From an uncultured Paracoccaceae bacterium (GTDB taxonomy: Bacteria; Pseudomonadota; Alphaproteobacteria; Rhodobacterales; Rhodobacteraceae): 64,000 nt of DNA. Of the stretch, positions 46,969 through 54,357 are shown one piece after another (position 1 is the stretch's first letter; the number at the start of each line of letters is the position of its first letter). The translations under genes were made by a program, and so were the position numbers. The stretch covers positions 434,001 to 498,000 of the forward strand of contig CANNFU010000002.1 in the NCBI GenBank assembly GCA_947503965.1, written 5' to 3'. The notes under the pieces were generated by a model. It saw nothing but the letters and a program-made list of their open reading frames with translations. It was not told the DNA's origin and ran no database searches.

Positions 46969-47641
46969 CTGTTGGAAATGCCGCATCAAACGCAACCAAC
47001 CCTGTATCACTGAACAGGATCGCGCGGCTTTTTGGATCATGGCGCAACCAGCCCAAATCCTCCATCCGGGTCAGCAGCGCCCGACCAAGCGATCCGGCCA
47101 GATGGGTGCGCCGTTCGCTCCAATCCAGACAGGATCGGCAAAGCGGGGCACGCGCGGCGTGCAAGGCATCAAGATCAATCCCGAAGTCACCAGCAAACCC
47201 GGCACCGGCGGTGGTCATTGCAATCGCCTCGCCATTTTCCCGCAGGTAATCGCGCGCCAGCAGGCTGGCGAACATCTGCACGCCCCGTCGACCAGCCAGA
47301 TGATTGTAGCAGACCCGGGCTTCGCGCATTGCCGCGTCTTTTGGGCCGGTGCGGGTCCGTAATTGACCTGCCGCCAGCCCCATCAGCCCTTCCAACGCGG
47401 CTGCAACATCCGCGTTGGCCAGCGCAAAATACTTATGCCGTCCCTGTTTGCGCACTTGCACCAGATCACCCTGTTGCAGCTTGGCCAAGTGACCGCTGGC
47501 CGTCTGCGCAGTCACGCCCGCTTCGGCGGCCAGTTCACTGGCAGTCAGGGCTTTGCCATTCATCAACGCCATCAGCATATTGGCCCGCGCCGGGTCACCG
47601 ATCAGCGCGGCCACATGGGAAATATCGGGGCCTTCTTTCAT
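46952..47641 (-). CDS. ArsR-type winged-helix regulator with C-terminal extension
   Basis: A 229-residue protein. The first 95 residues are an ArsR-like winged helix (ISHVAALIGDPARANMLMALMNGKALTASELAAEAGVTAQTASGHLAKLQQGDLV, RKQGRHKYFALAN). The remaining 130 residues (ARVCYNHLAGRRGVQMFASLL) contain a CYNHLAG.RGV motif and a CRSC pair. This longer class is found with NIPSNAP-type genes in Rhodobacteraceae. Its start is 72 bases from the divergent NIPSNAP gene, which is the likely target. The effector could be a metal or an aromatic; the cysteines are suggestive only. Confidence 0.85.
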   Translation of the reverse strand: MKEGPDISHVAALIGDPARANMLMALMNGKALTASELAAEAGVTAQTASGHLAKLQQGDLVQVRKQGRHKYFALANADVAAALEGLMGLAAGQLRTRTGPKDAAMREARVCYNHLAGRRGVQMFASLLARDYLRENGEAIAMTTAGAGFAGDFGIDLDALHAARAPLCRSCLDWSERRTHLAGSLGRALLTRMEDLGWLRHDPKSRAILFSDTGLVAFDAAFPTEKGTR

Positions 47642-47713
47642 ACTTCGACCGTAGCCGAAGCATTCACTGCAATCAATCCGCTAGACAGGTGATACCAAAA
47701 GGCGGAGAGACCC

Positions 47714-48037
47714 ATGCTGACCTGCATTATCAAATATCACATCGATCCCACCAAAAAGGCGCAGTTCGAAAACTATGCCCGCAACTGGGGTCAGGCCATC
47801 CCACGCTGCGGCGCGGATCTGGTCGGGTATTACGCGCCCCATGAAGGCTCTGCCACGCTGGGCTATGGCATCTACAACATCCCGTCGCTTGCCGCCTACG
47901 AGGCGTATCGACAGAAACTTGCCGCCGACCCGTTGGGTCAGGAAAACTACGCCTTTGCGCGGGCTGAAAAGTTTATCCTGCGCGAAGATCGCACCTTTCT
48001 GCGCCATGTCTCGGCCCCGCATGGCGCAGTGACATGA
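47714..48037 (+). CDS. NIPSNAP family protein
   Basis: A 107-residue single-domain NIPSNAP protein, a dimeric alpha/beta barrel fold. MLTCIIKYHIDPTKKAQFENYARNW and the central GADLVGYYAPHEGSATLGYGIYNI are typical. The biochemical role of bacterial NIPSNAPs is unknown. It is divergent from the ArsR-like regulator. Its stop overlaps the start of a tiny ORF (ATGA) and an EamA transporter follows, suggesting a small regulon of regulator, NIPSNAP protein and exporter. Confidence 0.88.
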   Translation: MLTCIIKYHIDPTKKAQFENYARNWGQAIPRCGADLVGYYAPHEGSATLGYGIYNIPSLAAYEAYRQKLAADPLGQENYAFARAEKFILREDRTFLRHVSAPHGAVT

Positions 48038-48147
48038 TTGCCGCGATCTTTGCTGACTATCGCCTGCGCGTGGCAGAAGGTGCACGCGACTATCGCTTGC
48101 ATGATCGGTCCCAAGCGCCCAAAGACAGTCAGACCACTCATCGCTGA
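48034..48147 (+). CDS. Tiny ORF coupled to NIPSNAP gene (37 residues), doubtful
   Basis: ATG 48034 overlaps the NIPSNAP stop as ATGA and opens 37 codons (IAAIFADYRLRVAEGARDYRL, then a polar tail) ending 14 bases before the EamA start. Its position fits translational coupling. DYRLRV and DYRL near residues 8 and 19 form a small internal repeat. No homology is recognised. It could also be a remnant or chance frame. Confidence 0.25.
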   Translation: MIAAIFADYRLRVAEGARDYRLHDRSQAPKDSQTTHR

Positions 48148-48161
48148 CGGACGCCCGCATC

Positions 48162-49070
48162 ATGACCAATCAACCCACCCCTGCCAACTGGTTGTCGATC
48201 GCGGCCCTTGGTCTGACCTGGGGCGGGACATTCATGGTCGTGGCCATCGCGCTCGAAGGGTATGGGCCGTTTACCGTCGCTTGTGCACGCACATCGCTGG
48301 GGGCTGTGGCGCTGCTGTCTTTGATGGTCCTGATGCGGCGGCGATTGCCCGGTTTCACGCCGCGCATGGTCAAATACCTGATTGCGATCGGGGTGCTGAA
48401 CACTGCCCTGCCCTTTGCCTTGCTCAGTTGGGGGCAACAATTCGTTCCTTCAGCCTTTGCGGGAATTTCGATGGCTGCATTACCGCTGTTCATCCTTCCG
48501 CTTGCCCATGTGTTCACGGATGAGAAACTGACGACCCGCAACGCAGTGGGCGTGGTTTTGGGGTTTATCGGGGCAATCGTTCTGATCGGACCGGGTGTTT
48601 TGCGGATCGGCAGCGGGATGGAACCCCTTGGCCAGCTGGCCTGTATTGGCGCTGCTTTGTCCTATGCAGTGTCCAGCATCATGACACGGCGCTGCCCGCC
48701 AATTGACCCGATTACGATGGCCGCCTTGCTGCTGAGCGTGGGGACCATCGCCCTGATCCCCGCGATGCTACTGATCGAAGGGGTGCCGACGATGGGAGCT
48801 ACACGTCCGACCATTGCGATCATCGTACTGGGGCTGGTTCCCACCGCCTTTGCCGCGCTGATCCGGGTGATCACCATCCGCAGCGCGGGCGCGGTTTTCA
48901 TGACACTGGTCAATTATCAGGTCCCGCTTTGGTCGGTTCTGTTTGGGGTCTGGCTGCTGAACGAAGTTTTGCCGCTGCGGTTTTTTGCGGCACTCGGTCT
49001 GATCCTTTTGGGTCTTGCCATCAGCCAATGGCGCGGCATCAGGTCCCTGCTGTTTGCTCGGTCAGTGTGA
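48162..49070 (+). CDS. EamA-family (DMT) transporter
   Basis: A 302-residue inner-membrane protein with ten predicted helices in two EamA repeats. The first repeat shows ALGLTWGGTFMVVAIAL and TALPFALLSWGQQFVPSAFAGISMAALPLFILPLAH. The second begins near residue 150 (GQLACIGAALSYAVSSIM) and ends LINYQVPLW-type text (VNYQVPLWSVLFGVWLLNE). Members export or import small metabolites. The substrate cannot be inferred beyond the neighbouring NIPSNAP/ArsR unit. Its 3' end overlaps the converging nuclease gene by 32 bases. Confidence 0.9.
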   Translation: MTNQPTPANWLSIAALGLTWGGTFMVVAIALEGYGPFTVACARTSLGAVALLSLMVLMRRRLPGFTPRMVKYLIAIGVLNTALPFALLSWGQQFVPSAFAGISMAALPLFILPLAHVFTDEKLTTRNAVGVVLGFIGAIVLIGPGVLRIGSGMEPLGQLACIGAALSYAVSSIMTRRCPPIDPITMAALLLSVGTIALIPAMLLIEGVPTMGATRPTIAIIVLGLVPTAFAALIRVITIRSAGAVFMTLVNYQVPLWSVLFGVWLLNEVLPLRFFAALGLILLGLAISQWRGIRSLLFARSV

Positions 49071-50067
49071 TCGCCACCGGGAAATGATCCGAATATCCAT
49101 CAAGGTTCACATTCGCATCCACGTCACCACGGGGCAGACCAAAACGGATCGGACCCTGACTGACCGATGTGCTGACCATTTCGGGGATCGCCACAACCGA
49201 CGCCGCCCCGGCCTGCGCGTGAAACGGCCCCTGCCCGTCCAGCAATGGCCGGTTCGCCAGCACCTGATCAAACAGATTGCCGTTTCCGCGAAAATACAGC
49301 GTACCATCCAGCTGGCGCGGATTACCGGCACTGTCGATGACATCGAAGCGCAAATACTCCCACGAGAAATTGAAAAAACGGGCAGACCTGCCACGGACGA
49401 CATCGCCGCGTTCGCGTCCGGCCACCGCGTTGAATTGCAACGACGGGTCCCAGGGATCATCATTGAAATCACCAAACGCGATCACCGGCGCCCGGTCGCC
49501 CACCTCTTCGCGAATGCGCTGATGCCAGTAGCCCACGGTCTCGCCAGCAGTGGCGCGAAAGCCCGCGCTTTCCGCCGCACCGCCCGATCGTGATGGCCAA
49601 TGGTTGCACATCACGATCAGATCGTTTCCCGCCCGCGTGCGGAATGTGACCTGCAGGATGTCGCGCGTCCCGGTGCGGCGTAAAACGAAATGATTGAACA
49701 CCAGATCACCATCAACATCATACATCGCCCGGTCATAAAGAAACGCAGTGTCGATCCCGCGCCGGTCTCTTTCGCTATTGGCATGCACGACCGCATAGTC
49801 GCGGCCGGGCACATTCAAAGCGGTCACCAAATCATTGAGAACAAAAGCATCTTCAACCTCGCACACGCCCAGAATATCAGGGCCGCGCCCGTCGTTCATC
49901 TGGGCGATGATGCGCGCAAGCTGGCTGAGCTTGCGCTGATAAATCTCAGGCGTCCATCCACGCAGATCGCGCGCCACCCGGTCCGCGATCCAGGGGATAC
50001 GCGCGCTGTGGTTTTCAGGCCCAAACAGGTTTTCAACGTTCCAGAATGCCAGATAATGCGGGGTCAT
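49039..50067 (-). CDS. Endonuclease/exonuclease/phosphatase (EEP) family protein
   Basis: A 342-residue EEP-fold hydrolase. It opens LAFWNVENLFG with the metal-site Asn and Glu, has DILGVCEVEDAFVLNDL near residue 68, VMCNHWPSRSGG near residue 150, VIAFGDFNDDPWDPS near residue 195 with the Asp/Asn pair, and the C-terminal SDHFPVAITL. All catalytic positions are therefore present. No signal peptide is visible, so it should act in the cytoplasm on nucleic acid or a phosphoester. It is a stand-alone gene next to glmM. Confidence 0.9.
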   Translation of the reverse strand: MTPHYLAFWNVENLFGPENHSARIPWIADRVARDLRGWTPEIYQRKLSQLARIIAQMNDGRGPDILGVCEVEDAFVLNDLVTALNVPGRDYAVVHANSERDRRGIDTAFLYDRAMYDVDGDLVFNHFVLRRTGTRDILQVTFRTRAGNDLIVMCNHWPSRSGGAAESAGFRATAGETVGYWHQRIREEVGDRAPVIAFGDFNDDPWDPSLQFNAVAGRERGDVVRGRSARFFNFSWEYLRFDVIDSAGNPRQLDGTLYFRGNGNLFDQVLANRPLLDGQGPFHAQAGAASVVAIPEMVSTSVSQGPIRFGLPRGDVDANVNLDGYSDHFPVAITLTEQTAGT

Positions 50068-50124
50068 CAGAAAAATCCTTTGTGCAATAAATGCGGTCAG
50101 GATAGCGCCGTCTGCCTCACAAAA

Positions 50125-51468
50125 TCAAACGGCGGCTTCGACCTCGGCCACGATCCCGTCCACGACCTGCGCCAGCAGCCCGTCATCTTCGCATTCTGCC
50201 ATCACGCGGATCAGCGGCTCGGTTCCCGATTTGCGGATCAGCAGACGGCCCTTGCCGACCAGCCGCGCCTCTGCATCCGCAATCGACGCCTTGACGCCTG
50301 ATGCGCCCAGCGGATCCTGCCCGGCAGCGTAGCGGACGTTTTTAAGCATCTGAGGTACGGTCTCAAAACTCTTGGTCAGCGCACTGGCCGGTTGATCAGT
50401 CTCGATCATCGCGGCCAGAAATTGCAGCCCGGCCAGAAGGCCGTCGCCGGTCGTGGCATAATCGGTCATCACGATATGGCCCGATTGTTCACCGCCGAGG
50501 TTCCAGCCGTTCGTGCGCATCGCCTCGACCACATAACGGTCGCCGACGGCAGTCCGTTCGAGGCGCAAGCCGCGCCCTTCGAGATAGCGCTCCAGACCCA
50601 GGTTCGACATCACCGTCGCGACAAGCGTACCCCCCTTGAGCCGATCCTGATCCGCCCAGCGCCCGGCCATCAGCGCCATCAGCTGATCGCCATCGGCAAG
50701 CTGGCCGGTCTCATCGAGGATCATCACCCGGTCCGCATCGCCATCCAGGCAGATGCCCACATCCGCACCTTCGCGCAGGATCGCCGCTGCCGCTGCGGAT
50801 GTATCTGTCGATCCGCAGCCTTCATTGATGTTCACGCCGTTCGGGCTGACGCCAACGGGAATGACCGTCGCACCAAGTTCCCAAAGAACCTCTGGCGCCA
50901 CACGGTGTGCGGCACCATTGGCGCAATCAATGACCACCTTCAGCCCATCCAGACGCATACCGGCAGGGAAGGTTGATTTAACCCGTTCGGCATAACGGAA
51001 CCTGCCATCATCAATCCGCTTGGCCCGGCCAATATTTTGCGCCTGGGCTGGCGCAATCTCGCTTGCGATCAGCGTTTCAATCTCGGCTTCGGCCTGATCG
51101 GACAGCTTGAACCCGTCGGGCCCAAAGAACTTGATCCCGTTGTCATGGTGCGGGTTATGGCTGGCCGAGATCATGATCCCCAGATCAGCGCGCATCGACG
51201 TGGTCAGCAGCCCCACTGCCGGCGTCGGCACCGGCCCCAGTAGCAAAACATTCATGCCCGTACTGGTCAGACCCGCAGTCAACGCACTTTCGAACATGTA
51301 CCCCGACAGGCGCGTGTCCTTGCCGATCACCACGCGATGCCCGTTCGACCCATCGTTGCGAAAATAGCGCCCCGCAGCCGCACCAATCTTCAGCGCCATA
51401 TCCGCCGTCATCGGATAGCTGTTTGCCCGGCCGCGCACGCCGTCTGTGCCAAAAAGTTTGCGTGTCAT
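50125..51468 (-). CDS. glmM: Phosphoglucosamine mutase
   Basis: A 447-residue enzyme converting glucosamine-6-phosphate to glucosamine-1-phosphate for cell-wall precursor synthesis. [11 protein letters not shown] begins the protein, the phosphoserine loop is [17 protein letters not shown] near residue 100, the metal loop DGDADRV is near residue 240 and the phosphate-binding [14 protein letters not shown] is near the C-terminus. ATG 51468 overlaps the folP stop (ATGA). This is the usual alphaproteobacterial folB-folP-glmM operon, here as its last gene. Confidence 0.97.
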   Translation of the reverse strand: MTRKLFGTDGVRGRANSYPMTADMALKIGAAAGRYFRNDGSNGHRVVIGKDTRLSGYMFESALTAGLTSTGMNVLLLGPVPTPAVGLLTTSMRADLGIMISASHNPHHDNGIKFFGPDGFKLSDQAEAEIETLIASEIAPAQAQNIGRAKRIDDGRFRYAERVKSTFPAGMRLDGLKVVIDCANGAAHRVAPEVLWELGATVIPVGVSPNGVNINEGCGSTDTSAAAAAILREGADVGICLDGDADRVMILDETGQLADGDQLMALMAGRWADQDRLKGGTLVATVMSNLGLERYLEGRGLRLERTAVGDRYVVEAMRTNGWNLGGEQSGHIVMTDYATTGDGLLAGLQFLAAMIETDQPASALTKSFETVPQMLKNVRYAAGQDPLGASGVKASIADAEARLVGKGRLLIRKSGTEPLIRVMAECEDDGLLAQVVDGIVAEVEAAV

Positions 51469-52478
51469 GTTTGTGCTGCCCCGCTGATTGCCCATTCCAG
51501 GTCCAACGCCTGTTTTGTCGCAAAGATATCGTGCACACGCAGGAATTGCACCCCCTGACGCGCAGCATGCAAAGCGACCGACACAGATCCGCTGACCCGG
51601 TCCGTCGCGGTTTCTCCGCCGCCGATCACACCAATAAATCGCTTGCGTGACGCGCCCAACAAGACGGGGCAACCCAATGAATGAAACAAGGCAATGCCGC
51701 GCAGCAGGATCAGGTTATGGTCCAGCGTCTTGCCGAACCCGATACCGGGATCAACGACAATCTGATCACGCCGGACACCGGCAGCGACAGCCACCTCGAT
51801 ACGTGCGGTCAGAAAGTCATATACATCCAGCAGCACATCATCATAGCGCGGATCGTCCTGCATCGTCTGCGGATCGCCCTGCGCATGCATAAGACACACT
51901 GGCAATCCTGCATCTGCGGTGACATCCGCCAATGCCGGATCGAAGGTGAACGCGGCCACATCATTGATCAGCGTCGCACCTGCATCAATCGCCGCCCGCG
52001 CCACAGACGCCTTGCGCGTATCGATCGAGATCGGCACGGAACCTTGTGCCCGTATCGCTGCAATCACGGGTGCGGTGCGAGCTGTTTCGTCATCAATCGG
52101 GACCACGGCAGCACCCGGACGCGTGCTTTCCCCGCCGACATCAATAATATCCGCGCCATCGGCTTGCATGCGATGGGCCTGTGCCAACGCGGCCTCTGGC
52201 GCGTCGAATTGCCCCCCATCCGAGAAACTGTCAGGCGTGACATTCAGGATCCCCATCAGACGAGGCCGGTCGAGCGTCATCCCCGCAATCGGCGCGCGTG
52301 GCGTTGTCAAACGTGCCAGCGCATCGTCGGGCATGGCGCTGGCCGGAATGATCTGCACTTCTGCGTCGCGGCGATGCACGGCAACGCTGTCAAACCAGCA
52401 GGCCCCCTGCCCCAAATGAAACGCGCCGTCACCCGGCTGCTCACCAAAGCGCAGGATAGGGCGGTAATAGGCGCTCAT
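51465..52478 (-). CDS. folP: Dihydropteroate synthase
   Basis: A 337-residue enzyme joining p-aminobenzoate to the pterin diphosphate in folate synthesis; it is the sulfonamide target. [15 protein letters not shown] near residue 75, [15 protein letters not shown] near residue 110 and [26 protein letters not shown] near residue 150 are diagnostic. The last loop has GASRKRFIG. About 70 residues precede the barrel, longer than in E. coli FolP. ATG 52478 overlaps the folB stop (ATGA). Confidence 0.96.
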   Translation of the reverse strand: MSAYYRPILRFGEQPGDGAFHLGQGACWFDSVAVHRRDAEVQIIPASAMPDDALARLTTPRAPIAGMTLDRPRLMGILNVTPDSFSDGGQFDAPEAALAQAHRMQADGADIIDVGGESTRPGAAVVPIDDETARTAPVIAAIRAQGSVPISIDTRKASVARAAIDAGATLINDVAAFTFDPALADVTADAGLPVCLMHAQGDPQTMQDDPRYDDVLLDVYDFLTARIEVAVAAGVRRDQIVVDPGIGFGKTLDHNLILLRGIALFHSLGCPVLLGASRKRFIGVIGGGETATDRVSGSVSVALHAARQGVQFLRVHDIFATKQALDLEWAISGAAQT

Positions 52479-53395
52479 GCGATCTGCGCATCGCCGGGGT
52501 TGTGCACGCGGACAGGCAACGTGGTGTCCGGCACCGCGCCCCCGATCAAAAGCAGCTCTTTCGCGGCCATTTGCGTGGCAAACCAGGCCACCAGTGCGAC
52601 GGCATCCCGCGGACTGGCCGATGGTCCGTCCACCGCATCCAGCACGATCTTTGACGGGGCCCAGACGCAAATCTGGTCATTCTTCATTGCCCAATCCAGC
52701 TCTGTGCGTGTGCCGACAACCATGCAACGGCGGTCGCGTGACGCCAGCGTCCATGCATTCTGTTCAATGGCAAGCAGATCGATCCGGCGCTGCGCCAAGG
52801 CATTGCCGGCCTGCGGTGCGGCCACGTCTGCCGGCCCCACACAGATGATTAATGGCGCATCCATCGCCGCCAGTTGATCAATCCAGCCGGGCAAGGCAGG
52901 GGCATCAATCGCGTCGTTGGACAGAAACACCACACGCGGATGCGGCGCCTCTACGTGATCCTGTCCCGCCAGATCGACACCATCGCGCGACCGGACAATT
53001 TCGACACCCAAGGCAAAGGGACCGCGATCCAGCTTTTCGATCCGGACAAAAACACGCTCGGCCTGAGGTTCAAGCAGGATGCGTTCGGCAACGCGGGCTG
53101 CAAGGGTTTCCAGAAGGTTCAGACGTTCGGCTTCAAGCTCGATACTGATCGCTTCGGTCACTTTGTCATAGGACAGGATGCGGTCCACATCGTCATCGAT
53201 GGGGCCGGTCATCGGCAAAACCTCGACGACCACGTTGAAGCGGACACGTTGCAGCGTACCGCGTTCCTGCTGAAACGCCCCGATCTCAACCTCGACCACG
53301 TAGTCGCGCAACGAAATCCGGTCACAGGGGGCTGTACTGCTCGCCTCGGCCCGTTCGCTGGGATGCGCAAAAGCAAGGCGAATGTCGTCAGTCAT
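52475..53395 (-). CDS. folB: Dihydroneopterin aldolase with large C-terminal extension
   Basis: A 306-residue protein. Residues 25-140 form a FolB domain (ISLRDYVVEVEIGAFQQERG, DRILSYDKVTEAI, NLLETLAARVAERIL, VFVRIEKLDRG), which splits dihydroneopterin in folate synthesis. Free-standing FolB has about 120 residues. Here 160 more follow, with an alternating strand-helix pattern (RVVFLSNDAIDAPALPGW, APLIICVGPAD, RRCMVVGTRTELDWA, LLLIGGAVPDTTLP) like a Rossmann-type domain. The extension is unassigned; it is not an HPPK. It is first in the folB-folP-glmM operon. Confidence 0.88.
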   Translation of the reverse strand: MTDDIRLAFAHPSERAEASSTAPCDRISLRDYVVEVEIGAFQQERGTLQRVRFNVVVEVLPMTGPIDDDVDRILSYDKVTEAISIELEAERLNLLETLAARVAERILLEPQAERVFVRIEKLDRGPFALGVEIVRSRDGVDLAGQDHVEAPHPRVVFLSNDAIDAPALPGWIDQLAAMDAPLIICVGPADVAAPQAGNALAQRRIDLLAIEQNAWTLASRDRRCMVVGTRTELDWAMKNDQICVWAPSKIVLDAVDGPSASPRDAVALVAWFATQMAAKELLLIGGAVPDTTLPVRVHNPGDAQIA

Positions 53396-53498
53396 ACAAA
53401 TATCCGATCGCGGCGAACATGGTGTTGCTTATGCAAATACAAGCGCAGGCCGCGCTGAACAAGCGCTGCCCACGACACTGATCCCACGACTTGCGACG

Positions 53499-54167
53499 TT
53501 ATTTGGACGCGGTACGGATCGGCTGACGGTAAAAGTAATGCGACCCGATGGCAGCGGTGCGCGGAAAACGCTGCGCCCAGGATGGGTTCACGGCCTTGGT
53601 GTGGTAATGCGTGGCGCCACCAGTCAGGGCGCGTGGCGTACCATCCAGCAAAAGGCGGGCCACCTTGCCCACGCGTTCCCATGCGCGGGGTTCGGCGATC
53701 GTTTCCGCCAATCCGTCGCAGGTATAGGTGAACTGACAAGCATATTTGCGCCCTGTGCCCTGATTGATCACCGCACACAGGCTATCGGGATAAGCGCTGC
53801 TGTCCACACGGTTAAGGATCACCTCGCCGACCGCGAACATACCGCGGACCGTTTCGCCGCGCGCTTCGAAATACAATGCTTCGGCCAGACATTCCCACTG
53901 CTCGCCACCATTGGCCGCTGGCAGGGAGGCCAGATAGTTACGGTCATAGACAACACCCGATTGTGTTGCCACGCCACGCTCATTCGCGGGGGGCAGTGAT
54001 GTCAGTGTTGCCATCCGCGTGTCGGGAACAACGGAAAGCGCCTGACGTTCCTGGCCCAATATGGCCCCCAAACGGCTGGCAAGCAGATCGTCAGCAGCAA
54101 CTGCGGACGCCGAAAAAGTAAAAGTTGCCGCAGAAATCGCGGCGCAAAACGCCTTCAAAATCGTCAT
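53499..54167 (-). CDS. Cell wall hydrolase (SleB/Hydrolase_2 family), secreted
   Basis: A 222-residue protein. A signal peptide covers about residues 1-24 (AFCAAISAATFTFSASAVA, then ADDL). A spacer follows, then the SleB-type domain with WECLAEALYFEARGE near residue 95 (catalytic Glu), GMFAVGEVILNRVDSSAYPDSLC and FTYTCDG. GGATHYHTKAVNPSWA is at the C-terminus. In non-sporulating alphaproteobacteria such enzymes trim peptidoglycan. ATG 54167 has GGTGGGAA upstream and gives the signal peptide; the frame to 54233 does not. Confidence 0.92.
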   Translation of the reverse strand: MTILKAFCAAISAATFTFSASAVAADDLLASRLGAILGQERQALSVVPDTRMATLTSLPPANERGVATQSGVVYDRNYLASLPAANGGEQWECLAEALYFEARGETVRGMFAVGEVILNRVDSSAYPDSLCAVINQGTGRKYACQFTYTCDGLAETIAEPRAWERVGKVARLLLDGTPRALTGGATHYHTKAVNPSWAQRFPRTAAIGSHYFYRQPIRTASK

Positions 54168-54242
54168 AATATTCCCACCCAGGAAACCACGCGGACTTGC
54201 CCCGCGCCAGCGATGGGGGAGATAAGGCATCAAAACCGGTCC

Positions 54243-54262
54243 GTCTACCCCCCGGGGTAGAC
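54243..54262. promoter_or_regulatory. Perfect inverted repeat between ppdK and the hydrolase gene
   Basis: GTCTACCCC and GGGGTAGAC are separated by two bases. It lies in the 190-base gap about 75 bases before the hydrolase start. No T run follows on either strand, so an operator is more likely than a terminator. The rest of the gap shows nothing I can name. Confidence 0.4.
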
Positions 54263-54357
54263 TGTCGCAGATGCCGAAACACCGCCCGGCATAGCCCCGC
54301 CACTATTTCGCAATATCACGCCATTTGCGGCAAATCCGCCACAATATCTGGGTCTGC

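Noticed and set aside
51469..51672. Long N-terminal extension of GlmM
   Set aside because: It is shadow of folP. The family N-terminus begins at ATG 51468, which overlaps the folP stop.
52479..52670. Long N-terminal extension of FolP
   Set aside because: It is shadow of folB, rich in Arg/Gly/Cys and without family similarity; ATG 52478 is coupled to the folB stop.
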